NCBI GenBank assembly: GCA_944326515.1
Contig: CALVEI010000008.1
Coordinates: 1 to 51,153, forward strand
Length of the DNA: 51,153 nucleotides
Source: Candidatus Gastranaerophilales bacterium
Lineage (GTDB): Bacteria > Cyanobacteriota > Vampirovibrionia > Gastranaerophilales > Gastranaerophilaceae
Direction of reading: 5' to 3'
Shown here: in pieces, positions 16,729 to 25,697 of the stretch
Layout of the letters: every line of letters starts with the position of its first letter
Position numbering within the stretch: position 1 is the stretch's first letter
Notes under the pieces: generated by a model
The model's input: the letters and a program-made list of their open reading frames with translations, nothing else
Told to the model about the DNA's origin: nothing
The model's database searches: none
Program-made: the position numbers and the translations under genes

Positions 16729-18057
16729 ATGACAGTATCTGGTATCAATGGTGTAAATAATACTCAAGGAACAGCTCCAACAAGATCAACATCCGCTCCA
16801 GAAGAAAATAATGAGTTATTTGAAACTGAAGAAATGACAGAAGCTGAACAAGCTGAAAGAGATAAACAAAGAGCTTTGTTAGAAGCTCAATTGGCTCAAT
16901 TGCAAGCTGAACTTGAAGAACTTATTCAAGAAAAAGCAGAAAAATTGTCTTACAATAAAGAATTAGAAGCTCAAATTAAAGCTTTACAAGCTCAAAAAGC
17001 TAGCCTTATAGCTCAAATTGAAGCAAATAATGAAGCTATAAAAGAAAATGAAGAAGAAATTAAAGAAAATCAAGCTAAAATTGAACTTGAAGAAGCAGAA
17101 ATTGAAAAATTAAAAGAACAATATGACAAAAAAACAAAAGAAGCTGATGCTTTAAACAAACAAATCAGCGAAATGATTGCTGAAATTATAAAAGATTCTG
17201 AAGAAGAAGTAGAAAACGCTAAAAAGAAAATTGAAGAAGCAACTGAAGAAGCTAACCAAAAAGTTCAATCAGGTGAATTGACAGAAGAAGAAATTGCTCA
17301 ATATGTTGCTGATAAAGTTGGAATGCCTTCAATTTCCGGTAACACAGCAAGCTTTAGTGCAATCAGCTCTATGATGTCACAAGTTAAATCATTGATGAAT
17401 GAAGCAAACGGCTATACTTCTCAAATGGCACAAAGATATGAAAATATTAATTTGTATCAAGCAAATATCAGCAAAGCTGTTGCAGAAAATAAAGTATTAG
17501 TAAAAAGCAACGAAAATTTGAAAAAACAAGTTAAAGATATCAATTCACAAATTGCAGTTGTAGGAGCAGAACAATCTTCTGTAAATGGCGAAATTGCTAA
17601 AATAAACCAACAAATTGCAAATAAACAATCTGAAATACAATCTGTTCAAGGTCAAATTGATGCGTTAGATGGTAAAGATTCTTCAGATACAACAGTTGAT
17701 TATGAACCTGAAGAACCTCAAGCTCCCGAACCAGATTACACAGATGATAACAATGATTATACAGAAACAGACGAAATAGAAACTGTTCAAGCAACTACTA
17801 CAAATCCATTTGTGGCTATCTCCTTCAACACTGCTAGCTATTCTAGCATGTTAGATGCATTAGGTGCAGCAGTATCAAACAACGAACAATCTTTCAGAAA
17901 TGCTCAAAGCACAATTACTGAAAACAAACAAAATATCAGAAATATGTTTGAAGAAATCTGGGCACAAGCATCTCAAAACAGAGAAAAAGATACAGATGAT
18001 GAAAACAACAATGAAGAAGACAAGAAGAAAAATATCTTTGAAGGTGTTCGCGGTTAA
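16729..18057 (+). CDS. Long coiled-coil protein, unknown function
   Basis: A 442-residue soluble protein. A low-complexity N-terminus (MTVSGINGVNNTQGT) lacks a classical signal peptide. A long acidic coiled coil covers about residues 35-180 (repeated LEAQLAQLQAELEEL-type heptads) and a second covers about 235-315. A Pro/Asp/Glu linker follows, then a short C-terminal helical domain. NTASFSAISSM (near 205) and NTASYSSMLDA (near 365) are similar internal motifs before each helical bundle. AGGTG lies 6 nt before ATG. It converges with another coiled-coil gene at a shared terminator. No family recognised; a filament, scaffold or exported structural protein is conceivable. Confidence 0.85.
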   Translation: MTVSGINGVNNTQGTAPTRSTSAPEENNELFETEEMTEAEQAERDKQRALLEAQLAQLQAELEELIQEKAEKLSYNKELEAQIKALQAQKASLIAQIEANNEAIKENEEEIKENQAKIELEEAEIEKLKEQYDKKTKEADALNKQISEMIAEIIKDSEEEVENAKKKIEEATEEANQKVQSGELTEEEIAQYVADKVGMPSISGNTASFSAISSMMSQVKSLMNEANGYTSQMAQRYENINLYQANISKAVAENKVLVKSNENLKKQVKDINSQIAVVGAEQSSVNGEIAKINQQIANKQSEIQSVQGQIDALDGKDSSDTTVDYEPEEPQAPEPDYTDDNNDYTETDEIETVQATTTNPFVAISFNTASYSSMLDALGAAVSNNEQSFRNAQSTITENKQNIRNMFEEIWAQASQNREKDTDDENNNEEDKKKNIFEGVRG

Positions 18058-18080
18058 TAATCAAGCAGACAGTATATAAA

Positions 18081-18111
18081 AAAAGCTCCGTTGTTTCTTA
18101 ACGGAGCTTTT
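18081..18111. terminator. Shared terminator of the convergent coiled-coil genes
   Basis: AAAAGCTCCGTT and AACGGAGCTTTT form a perfect 12-bp stem around a 7-nt loop. A-rich and T-rich flanks allow function in both directions. Confidence 0.9.
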
Positions 18112-18159
18112 ATTTTATTGTTATTAATGTATAAACATTTTTTTGAATTCAAAAACAGT

Positions 18160-19542
18160 TTATACGTTTTGTTCTTTGTTTTTCTTTAAGAAAGGATTTG
18201 AATCAAAAAGGTTTAAACCGCCATTTTGATAGTTTTGAATAAAGTTAGCAGTAGATGCAAGTGTTTGGTTTAATGCTGCGCTTTCTTCTGCAGTCATTTT
18301 ACGTTTACTTGATGTTTCTTCTGTTGCAGCATTATTTTTGAAAGCGTTGCCGATTGATTGCATTCCACCCATACCTTGATTAAAAAGATTCATTGCTGAT
18401 TGGAATTTGTTGTTTCCATTGGAAGCTTTTTCACTTGCTGCTGCACCGATAGCGCTGCCTTCTTCGCCTTCTTCAAGTCTTTTTAATGTATCATCTAATT
18501 GTTTGCTTAATTCTGAAGATTGCTTTTGTACGTCAGCTTTAACAGCTTCATATTCAGTCTTTTTAGCTTGCAATTCTGTTTGTGCTGTTTGTAATTCTTC
18601 TTTTGCTTTGCTAAGGTTTTGATTAGCAGTGTCTAATTTTTGTTGAGCTTGTGTAAGGTCTTTTTCTGCTTTTTGAAGAGCCTTTTCATCATTCTCTAGT
18701 TGTGCTTTTGCTTTATCTCTTTCAGCTGTAGCAAGTTCTTTTTCTGCAGTTGCTTTTTCTAATTCGGCTTTTGCTACTTGAAGTTTTGCCTCAGCTGCTT
18801 TTTCAGCTGCTTCTGCTGTCGCAAGTGCTGTTTGAGCTGCAGCTACTGCTGCAGCAGAGTATGGTGATGCACTTTGTGCTGCAGAAAGTGCTGATTTTGC
18901 TTGTGTTACTGATTCTTTTGCACTTGTTAATGTAGCTTCTGCAGATGACACATTTTCTTTAGCTGTTTTTTCAGCTGCTTCTGCTTGTTTTAAAGATGTT
19001 TCTTTTGCTTCTAAAGTAGCTTTTTGAGTATCTACTTTAGCTGATTTTTCATCTTTTGCTACTTCTGCACCGTCTTTTACGCCTTGTGCTTCAGTTTGGC
19101 CTTCTGTTGCTGTTACAACGCCTTGTTCTTTAGAGCCAACGACACCTTCTGCACCGTTAACTGCTTGGTTTGCTGTTGTAACACTGTTTGCGGCGTCAGG
19201 TGATGATGCTAAATTATCAACACCGTTTTTGGCCGCTTGAACAACACCTACGTCGTTGCTGTTAACTGCAGCGTTGCCTTCTTCAATTTCTGCGTCAGTG
19301 CCTGAACCTGTTGAAGATGTTGGTGCAGGTGTTCCTGAACCGTAAGCAACATCAGGGGTTACATAGTTTTGGTTATGAGATGAAAAAGAAACGTCATCTC
19401 CTATACCCCAGTTGCCATTGCCGTTTAATCCGACATCAACTTTTGGTACTTCAACAGCATAAGATGTGTTAAAATTTAAAAGTTTTTTAAAATCTATTTT
19501 TAATTTGTCTTGATTATTGCCAAAGCTTACACCGTCGCCCAT
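18160..19542 (-). CDS. Ala-rich coiled-coil protein, unknown function
   Basis: A 460-residue soluble protein with three parts. The N-terminal ~75 residues are Gly/Asn-rich with a repeated phrase (GDGVSFGNNQ at the start, GDDVSFSSHNQN near 48). About residues 75-165 are Ser/Gly/Ala linker. About 165-355 are an Ala/Lys/Glu helix of TolA or M-protein character (EKAAEAKLQVAKAELEKATA-type repeats). The C-terminal ~100 residues form a Gln/Asn/Gly helical domain ending NPFLKKNKEQNV. There is no signal peptide. The ribosome site is weak (GAGAG). It converges with the coiled-coil gene at 16729 and is divergent from the small membrane protein at 19743. No family recognised. Confidence 0.85.
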   Translation of the reverse strand: MGDGVSFGNNQDKLKIDFKKLLNFNTSYAVEVPKVDVGLNGNGNWGIGDDVSFSSHNQNYVTPDVAYGSGTPAPTSSTGSGTDAEIEEGNAAVNSNDVGVVQAAKNGVDNLASSPDAANSVTTANQAVNGAEGVVGSKEQGVVTATEGQTEAQGVKDGAEVAKDEKSAKVDTQKATLEAKETSLKQAEAAEKTAKENVSSAEATLTSAKESVTQAKSALSAAQSASPYSAAAVAAAQTALATAEAAEKAAEAKLQVAKAELEKATAEKELATAERDKAKAQLENDEKALQKAEKDLTQAQQKLDTANQNLSKAKEELQTAQTELQAKKTEYEAVKADVQKQSSELSKQLDDTLKRLEEGEEGSAIGAAASEKASNGNNKFQSAMNLFNQGMGGMQSIGNAFKNNAATEETSSKRKMTAEESAALNQTLASTANFIQNYQNGGLNLFDSNPFLKKNKEQNV

Positions 19543-19605
19543 TTATATGCTCTCTTTCTTACTTTTTTACTCTCTATATAAATAAAAACCTTTTGTAGCA
19601 AGTAA

Positions 19606-19634
19606 TTGACAGTAAAGTATATACTTTTTATATA
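19606..19634 (+). promoter_or_regulatory. Strong promoter with a palindrome in its spacer
   Basis: TTGACA (19606-19611), 17 bp, then TATATA (19629-19634). The spacer contains the perfect palindrome AAAGTATATACTTT (19614-19627), well placed to be an operator that blocks RNA polymerase. The predicted leader of the downstream gene is about 100 nt. Divergent -10-like sequences for the coiled-coil gene starting at 19542 lie in the same region. Confidence 0.65.
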
Positions 19635-19742
19635 TTATTTACATAAGTTTACAATTGTGTCTTTTTGTAAATATGATGCGCTTTTTTAGCAAAATTTTTT
19701 GTGTTTTTGACTTTAAGAAGATGTAACTTAGTGAGGTGTCGT

Positions 19743-20123
19743 ATGAAATTATCAGATATTAACAAAGCATTCAAATTAAACACTTATACAAAAACTGTTA
19801 AACCATTTTTTAAAGAACAGATAAAGAATGCAAAAACTTTGTCAAAAGACACTTTTGAGTTTGTTAAAAACAACCCTAAAAAGATTGGTAAATATGCTGC
19901 AGTCGGCTTGATGATTGCTTCTGCAGGTACAGCTCTTGTAAAGACAATCAAGGATTATTTGAATGTAAAAGCACAAAATAAAATTCTTGCTAATTTTGTG
20001 GTTATGCAGAAAAAGTCTAATGATGAATTAAAAGATTATATCGGTGTTCAAAAAGAAATTATTGCTGGCAAAGATGAAACAATCGATGCTCAGCAAAAAA
20101 TTATTGAAGACCTTAAAAAATAA
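19743..20123 (+). CDS. Small membrane-anchored coiled-coil protein
   Basis: A 126-residue protein: a basic N-terminal half, one hydrophobic segment at about residues 58-80 (IGKYAAVGLMIASAGTALVK), then a hydrophilic coiled-coil tail (DELKDYIGVQKEIIAGKDET). I start it at ATG 19743, which has GAGGTG immediately upstream; a longer frame to 19701 has no ribosome site. It lies next to the two large coiled-coil genes and is divergent from one of them. It could anchor them to the membrane, which is inference only. A hairpin terminator follows. Confidence 0.75.
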   Translation: MKLSDINKAFKLNTYTKTVKPFFKEQIKNAKTLSKDTFEFVKNNPKKIGKYAAVGLMIASAGTALVKTIKDYLNVKAQNKILANFVVMQKKSNDELKDYIGVQKEIIAGKDETIDAQQKIIEDLKK

Positions 20124-20152
20124 ATTTTAGCCGAAACCTATTATAAATTAAT

Positions 20153-20203
20153 AAAAAGCTTTCTAAGATAAAGTTAGCATATTTTATTTAGAAGGCTTTT
20201 TTT
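20153..20203 (+). terminator. Terminator before comEC
   Basis: AAAAAGCTTTCTAAG pairs with TTTAGAAGGCTTTTT (two wobble pairs) across a 19-nt loop, followed by T residues. It separates the small membrane protein gene from comEC. Confidence 0.7.
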
Positions 20204-20216
20204 ATATGATTAGACA

Positions 20217-22673
20217 ATGGAAAAAGATGAAAATTTGAAAAATGAGAGCCTGAATAAAGTTGTAATTTTTGCATCTTTTTATATTGCAGGAGTAATAAGC
20301 TTTTTTACTCATACAGAGATTTTTGTTGCATTGTTCCTTTTAGTTTTGACATTGTTTGGATTAATCAAAAATTTAATTTCAAACAAATCTGCAATTATTT
20401 TTTATTTGATATTTATTGTTGCTCTTATAAATTGTCATTACCAAATTAAAAATCACGATGATTTATCAAAATTTATTTCTTCAAAAGCTGTTATTACCGG
20501 TACTGTGCTAAGTATTCCGACAACTAATAATGCAGAAAAAACAAAATTCTATCTAAAAGCGGAGTCAGGTACTTTTGATGGAATTAAGGTAAATAATCTT
20601 AATGCCAAAACTATTGTTACTCTTGTGGATACACAAGAAAATATTTCTAAGATTAAAATTGCCGATAAGATTGAATTGAGAGGAAAATTAAGAAAGCCGA
20701 TGAAGGCTAAAAATCCTTCTCAATTTGATTATTCAAACTATTTGAAAAATCATGGGGTTTTTTCTACCTTTTATGTGAAAAAGAGCGGTTGGGAAATATT
20801 GCAGGCACCGGATAGCTTTTGTGGTAGGTTTCTTCAAAAACTTAATGATACAAGAACAAACATATTGAGTCATCAAAAGAAGTATGTAAAAACTCCTAAT
20901 ATTGAGGTTCTTGGAGGAATTGTTTTTGGTGATGATGCAATTAATCCTCCTGATTATATTAAAGATTCGTTTATCAACTCAGGTTTGTTGCATATATTAG
21001 CTGCATCAGGTATGAATGTTTCAATCATTTTCGGGTTGTGGTATTTTATCGGTCGTCGCTTGAGGTTAAATTATCATTTGGTAGTTTTGACTGGTGCGTT
21101 GCTTGTTGCTTTTTATACTTTGATGACTGGTATGGGGCCTTCTGTTTTGAGAGCTGCAATTATGATTGAGTTTATAATCTTGGGTAAATTAATTGACCGA
21201 AGTGCAAATAGCATATCTTTAATTTTTTTAGTCGCTTTTTTGATGTTGTTGTACGATCCTCGAATGATAAATGATGTGGGCTTTCAGTTATCTTTTGTAG
21301 TAACTTTCGCCCTTATATTTTATTGTCCGCCTGTGTTGAGTGAAATAAAAAACAAAATTGTTGAAGTAATATGTGGTGCAATTTTGATTCCTTTTGCCGC
21401 TCAGTTGTGGGCAGCACCTATACAGATGTTTTATTTTAATACTTTTGCAACTTACTCAGTGTTAGCAAATCTTGTAATATCTCCTTTTATCGGTGTGATA
21501 AGTTTTCTTGGATTTTTAAGTTCAATTCTTGCAATGATACCGGTAGAAATTTTTGCTGATAAAGTTTGTATGATATTTTCGTGGGTACTAAATCCCGTTG
21601 TAACTGTGGTTGTAAAAGTTTCTGATTATTTTGCTGTTTTACCGAATTCGTTGTTAACTACTGTACATCCCGATATATTTCAAATTATTTTGTACTATTC
21701 AATATTGTTAATTGTCGGATTTTTGATAAAAGAAAAATTTACTAACAAAAAACTTTTTGGCACTGTACTGATATTATTTATGCTTTTTGTTGTGTCTTTT
21801 GCTAAAATCGATAAAAAAGAACTTGAGATAATTGTTTTTGATGTTGGTAATGCTGACAGCTTTTTGATAAAAACGCCAAATAACAAATACATTATGATAG
21901 ACACAGCTCATGGAGTTTTGGAAGGTTCTTTGTCCTCTTTTTCTCAGGCAGATGCAATAATGAATAAATATATGAAAGACAGGGGAATAAAAAATCTTGA
22001 GCTTTTGTTGTTGACTCATTTTGATTCTGACCACTCAGGCGGTGCGGTTGATATTATGCAATCAACAAATGTAAAAAAGGTTGTTTTAAATAAAAATAAC
22101 GATAATTCTAAAACAACTAAAAAGATTTATGACTATTTAAATAAAAATAAAATTAATACTGTTTATGTAGAAAATAAAAAGGTTTTATATAACGAAGAAA
22201 ATCTCAATTTAACCACATATAATCCATATTTTAAAAATAACAAAAACGATAACGATAATTCTACAGTCTCTCTTTTATCGTACAAAAATTTTGATATGTT
22301 GTTTATGGCCGACGCCGGGGTTAAAAGTTTTAATAAAATCAAAAAAGATTTAAGAAAAAATGATATAGAAATTTTAAAATCAGGCCATCACGGTGCGAAC
22401 AATACCGTGTCAAAAGAAATGTTAAAAGAGATAAATGCGGATAACGTGATAATTTCCACGGGTTACAATTCTTACGGACATCCGACCAAACAAACTTTAA
22501 AGACTCTCTCAAAAAGCAATGTCAAAGTATATAGAACAGATATTGATAATGCGATAAAAATCACAAGTGACGGCATAAATTATAAAATATACAAGTATGA
22601 TACAGTAAAAAGAAAATTTGTTTTAGACACGGAAAAACCTTGTATTACTGCGATTAAGCCTGCTGGTAATTAA
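20217..22673 (+). CDS. comEC: ComEC/Rec2 DNA-uptake channel
   Basis: Inner-membrane channel thought to carry single-stranded DNA into the cytoplasm during natural transformation. It has 818 residues. N-terminal helices and a DUF4131-type soluble domain come first. The Competence domain follows, with the typical LHILAASGMNVSIIFG (near residue 260) and about ten membrane helices. The C-terminal metallo-beta-lactamase domain has DVGNADSFLI, HFDSDHSGG (near 600) and SGHHGANN. There is no Shine-Dalgarno sequence; TATGAT 6 nt before the ATG suggests a leaderless mRNA. The pil genes at 38-50 kb could supply the outer part of an uptake system. Confidence 0.94.
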   Translation: MEKDENLKNESLNKVVIFASFYIAGVISFFTHTEIFVALFLLVLTLFGLIKNLISNKSAIIFYLIFIVALINCHYQIKNHDDLSKFISSKAVITGTVLSIPTTNNAEKTKFYLKAESGTFDGIKVNNLNAKTIVTLVDTQENISKIKIADKIELRGKLRKPMKAKNPSQFDYSNYLKNHGVFSTFYVKKSGWEILQAPDSFCGRFLQKLNDTRTNILSHQKKYVKTPNIEVLGGIVFGDDAINPPDYIKDSFINSGLLHILAASGMNVSIIFGLWYFIGRRLRLNYHLVVLTGALLVAFYTLMTGMGPSVLRAAIMIEFIILGKLIDRSANSISLIFLVAFLMLLYDPRMINDVGFQLSFVVTFALIFYCPPVLSEIKNKIVEVICGAILIPFAAQLWAAPIQMFYFNTFATYSVLANLVISPFIGVISFLGFLSSILAMIPVEIFADKVCMIFSWVLNPVVTVVVKVSDYFAVLPNSLLTTVHPDIFQIILYYSILLIVGFLIKEKFTNKKLFGTVLILFMLFVVSFAKIDKKELEIIVFDVGNADSFLIKTPNNKYIMIDTAHGVLEGSLSSFSQADAIMNKYMKDRGIKNLELLLLTHFDSDHSGGAVDIMQSTNVKKVVLNKNNDNSKTTKKIYDYLNKNKINTVYVENKKVLYNEENLNLTTYNPYFKNNKNDNDNSTVSLLSYKNFDMLFMADAGVKSFNKIKKDLRKNDIEILKSGHHGANNTVSKEMLKEINADNVIISTGYNSYGHPTKQTLKTLSKSNVKVYRTDIDNAIKITSDGINYKIYKYDTVKRKFVLDTEKPCITAIKPAGN

Positions 22674-22734
22674 GATTGGTCTGTTATATAATCTTACTGA
22701 TCAGATTTGAATAAATTCAAGAAAAGGAATAAAA

Positions 22735-23763
22735 ATGAGCGCAAACAATATTGCAAAAAAGAAGGGCCGTATCGTTACAGGTATGAGACCAACAGGAAGA
22801 CTGCACCTCGGTCATTATCTTGGTGTGTTAAAAAACATGGTAAAACTTCAAGAAGAATATGAATGTTTCTTTTTTGTAGCTGATTGGCACGCTCTTACAA
22901 CAAAGTTTGATTGCACAGAAAATCTTGTTGATGACACAAGAAATGTTGTCTTAGACTGGTTGGCTGCAGGTATTGATCCTGAAAAAGCAGATATCTATAT
23001 TCAATCTCATTTGCCGCAAACTTCAGAACTCCATATCTATTTGAGTATGATTACGCCTCAAAACTGGGTAGAACGTGACCCGACCCTTAAAGATTTGGCC
23101 AAAATGCTCAGAAATGGCGAAGACGATGCTAAACCTAATATTTCATACGGATTTTTGGGCTATCCTGTTTTGATGTCTGCAGATATTCTTACATTTAATG
23201 TTGACTATGTACCTGTTGGTATAGATCAGGTTGCACACATCGAAATTACAAGAGATATAGCAAGAAGATTCAATAATATTTATAAAACAGAACTCTTTAA
23301 AGAAGCAAAACCGATGTTGACCAATATCCCTATGCTAAAAGGTGTTGACGGTCAAAAAATGGGTAAATCTTTCCATAACGATATAAAAATTTCTGATGAT
23401 GAAGAAACAACAACAAAGAAAATAATGAAAGCAATAACAGACAGAAGCCGTGCAAGAAAAGATGACCCTGGTCACCCAGACAAGTGCGAAGTTGCTTTTG
23501 AATATTGGAAAGCATTTGCTTCTGAAGAAAAAGTTAAACAAGTTCAAGAAGAATGTATTGCAGGCAAACGCGGTTGTGCAGATTGCAAACGTGAGCTTGC
23601 CGCAATAATAAATGAACAACTAAAACCTATAAGAGAAAAAAGAAAATATTACGAAGAACACCCTGAGATTGTTGATGAAATCATTAGAAAAGGTGATGAA
23701 AACGCTAGAAAAGCTGCAGAAGAAGTTCTTTCTAAAGTAAGAAAAACAGTCGGTATGTTCTAG
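22735..23763 (+). CDS. trpS: Tryptophanyl-tRNA synthetase
   Basis: Class Ic synthetase that charges tRNA-Trp. It has 342 residues, the usual length. The HIGH-type motif is HLGH near residue 27 in RPTGRLHLGHYLG. The KMSKS-type motif is KMGKS in GQKMGKSFHND near 205. AAGGAA lies before the ATG. coaBC begins 15 nt after its stop, so trpS probably leads the run trpS-coaBC-NIF3-secreted protein. Its leader contains a short hairpin but no T-box features. Confidence 0.97.
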   Translation: MSANNIAKKKGRIVTGMRPTGRLHLGHYLGVLKNMVKLQEEYECFFFVADWHALTTKFDCTENLVDDTRNVVLDWLAAGIDPEKADIYIQSHLPQTSELHIYLSMITPQNWVERDPTLKDLAKMLRNGEDDAKPNISYGFLGYPVLMSADILTFNVDYVPVGIDQVAHIEITRDIARRFNNIYKTELFKEAKPMLTNIPMLKGVDGQKMGKSFHNDIKISDDEETTTKKIMKAITDRSRARKDDPGHPDKCEVAFEYWKAFASEEKVKQVQEECIAGKRGCADCKRELAAIINEQLKPIREKRKYYEEHPEIVDEIIRKGDENARKAAEEVLSKVRKTVGMF

Positions 23764-23778
23764 TAATCGGAGCAAAAA

Positions 23779-24972
23779 GTGACAGTAGAAAACAAAAACA
23801 TTCTAATCGGTATAACAGGCGGTATTGCTGCATACAAAGTATGTGAGCTTATACGTTTGTTTAAAAAAAACGGGGCGAATGTTAAAACTGTTGTCACTAA
23901 AAGTGCGCTGGAATTTGTAACTCCTCTTACATTGCAGACTCTGTCGCAAGAACCTGTTTATGTTGAACAGTTTATGACAGAAGAACGCAAACCGGAGCAC
24001 ATCGCTCTTTGTGATTGGGCAGATGTTTTTATCATTGCCCCAGCAAGTGCTAATACAATAGGTAAAATAGCTAACGGAATCTGTGACAATCTTTTGACCT
24101 CTTTGGCTTGTGCATTCCAAAAACAGATGATTTATGCTCCTGCGATGAATACAGGCATGTGGAACAACAAAGCTGTTCAAAAAAATATTGAGGTTTTAAA
24201 ATCTTTTGGTGCGATGTTTGTTGAACCTGAAGAAGGCTTTTTGGCTTGCGGCACAGACGGTAAAGGCAGACTTGCAGATGTAAACAAAATATATGCAAAA
24301 GCAGTTGACTGTCTGACATCAAATAAGTTTTTAGAAGGCAAAAAAATTGTTATAACAGCAGGCGGAACAAAAGAAAACTTTGACCCTGTTAGATATATAG
24401 GTAATTACAGCTCAGGTAAAATGGGTACTGCTCTGGCTGACAGAGCTTTTGAAGCAGGTGCTGAGGTTTGTCTTATAAAAACTTTCTCTTTAAACCGCAG
24501 TTATAAAACAGTTGATGTAAAAAGTGCATCACAAATGATGGATGCTGTAAAAAAAGAGTTTGAAACTGCTGATGTTTTGATTATGACAGCAGCGGTTGCT
24601 GATTATAGACCGCAGGAAGAAGTTTTTTCTAAAATAAAAAAAGATTCGACTGATGAACTAATATTAAAACTTGTAAAAAATCCTGATATTTTGCAAGAAA
24701 TGTGTAAAATAAAGAAAGATAATCAAGTTGTGATTGGTTTTTGTGCAGAAAGTGACAATTTGATTGAATATGCAAAAGAAAAAATAAAAAAGAAAAATTG
24801 CGATTTTCTTGTAGCTAATGATATTTCTCGCAAAGACACAGGTTTTTCGAGTGATTATAACGAAGTTTTTATATTGGATAGAAATCTGAGTGTTCAAAAG
24901 ATAGAAAAAGACACAAAAGATAATATAGCAAAAAGAATATTGGAGAGTATATGGCTAAAACCAGTGAGATAA
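23779..24972 (+). CDS. coaBC: Phosphopantothenoylcysteine decarboxylase/synthetase
   Basis: Bifunctional coenzyme A enzyme: CoaB joins cysteine to phosphopantothenate and CoaC decarboxylates the product. It has 397 residues. The CoaC flavin domain has GITGGIAAYK at the N-terminus, PAMNTGMW near 121 and the catalytic Cys in ACGTDGKGRL near 156. The CoaB half has ITAGGTKENFDPVR, NYSSGKMG and AAVADYRP. It starts at GTG with GGAG 7 nt upstream. It overlaps the next gene by 22 nt. Confidence 0.97.
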   Translation: MTVENKNILIGITGGIAAYKVCELIRLFKKNGANVKTVVTKSALEFVTPLTLQTLSQEPVYVEQFMTEERKPEHIALCDWADVFIIAPASANTIGKIANGICDNLLTSLACAFQKQMIYAPAMNTGMWNNKAVQKNIEVLKSFGAMFVEPEEGFLACGTDGKGRLADVNKIYAKAVDCLTSNKFLEGKKIVITAGGTKENFDPVRYIGNYSSGKMGTALADRAFEAGAEVCLIKTFSLNRSYKTVDVKSASQMMDAVKKEFETADVLIMTAAVADYRPQEEVFSKIKKDSTDELILKLVKNPDILQEMCKIKKDNQVVIGFCAESDNLIEYAKEKIKKKNCDFLVANDISRKDTGFSSDYNEVFILDRNLSVQKIEKDTKDNIAKRILESIWLKPVR

Positions 24973-25697
24973 TAAAAATTTTAGAAGAATTTGCACCTCC
25001 AGAATTGGCAGAAAGTTGGGATAATTCTGGTTGGCAAGTTTTTTTAGGTAATGATAATACATCTAAAGTTCTTGTTTGTCTTACTGTAACAGATGACGTA
25101 ATTAATCAAGCCGTTGAGTTGGGCTGCAATTTGATTGTTTCTCACCATCCTGTTATTTTTAAGCCGATAAAAGTTTTAAAGGATGTTAAACTAATAAAAG
25201 CTGTACAAAGAGGTATTCAAATATATTCTTTGCACACAAACTGTGACAAAACAAACAATGGTACAAGTGATATTCTAGCTAAAAAACTTAATTTGAAAAA
25301 AGTTGCAGTGATGAATGATTTTGTCCGAGCTGGTTTTACTCCTTATGAAATGTCAATGGAAGAATTTATATCTTACGTAAAATTGGCTTGTAACGTTTCT
25401 CGTATAAAATTTGTTAATAACGGAAATAAATCAAGAGTCAGAACAGTTGCTGTTTGTGCAGGTGCAGGTGCTGATTTTATTGAAGATGTTGATAAGTACA
25501 ATCTTGATGCTTATGTTACTGCTGATATAAAATACCACGACGCAGTTGATTCGAGACGCAGTGCAATTTTAGATGTTGGTCATTTTGATTCTGAAAAACC
25601 TTTTGTGGAAGAAATAAAGAACTTGCTTGAAAATCATAAACACGGTGGCATTGATGTCGTATTTGCAAAAGAAAAACAAGCTTGGGAATATGTCTAA
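24951..25697 (+). CDS. NIF3-family (YbgI/DUF34) metal-binding protein
   Basis: A 248-residue protein of the NIF3-like family, often labelled GTP cyclohydrolase I type 2-like; the physiological reaction is unsettled. ESWDNSGWQVFLG is the family N-terminal motif. The metal-binding SHHPVIF appears near residue 64 and VGHFDSEKPFVEE near 210 supplies the second set. Its start lies 22 nt inside coaBC, indicating coupling. The ATG of the secreted protein gene overlaps its stop. Confidence 0.9.
   Translation: MAKTSEIIKILEEFAPPELAESWDNSGWQVFLGNDNTSKVLVCLTVTDDVINQAVELGCNLIVSHHPVIFKPIKVLKDVKLIKAVQRGIQIYSLHTNCDKTNNGTSDILAKKLNLKKVAVMNDFVRAGFTPYEMSMEEFISYVKLACNVSRIKFVNNGNKSRVRTVAVCAGAGADFIEDVDKYNLDAYVTADIKYHDAVDSRRSAILDVGHFDSEKPFVEEIKNLLENHKHGGIDVVFAKEKQAWEYV

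Noticed and set aside
19701-19742. Upstream extension of the small coiled-coil membrane protein
   Set aside because: The extra 14 codons lack a ribosome site, whereas ATG 19743 has GAGGTG directly before it.
22674-22734. Possible T-box leader before trpS
   Set aside because: Only a short AT-rich hairpin is present. No T-box consensus sequence, specifier loop or terminator/antiterminator pair was found, and the leader is too short.
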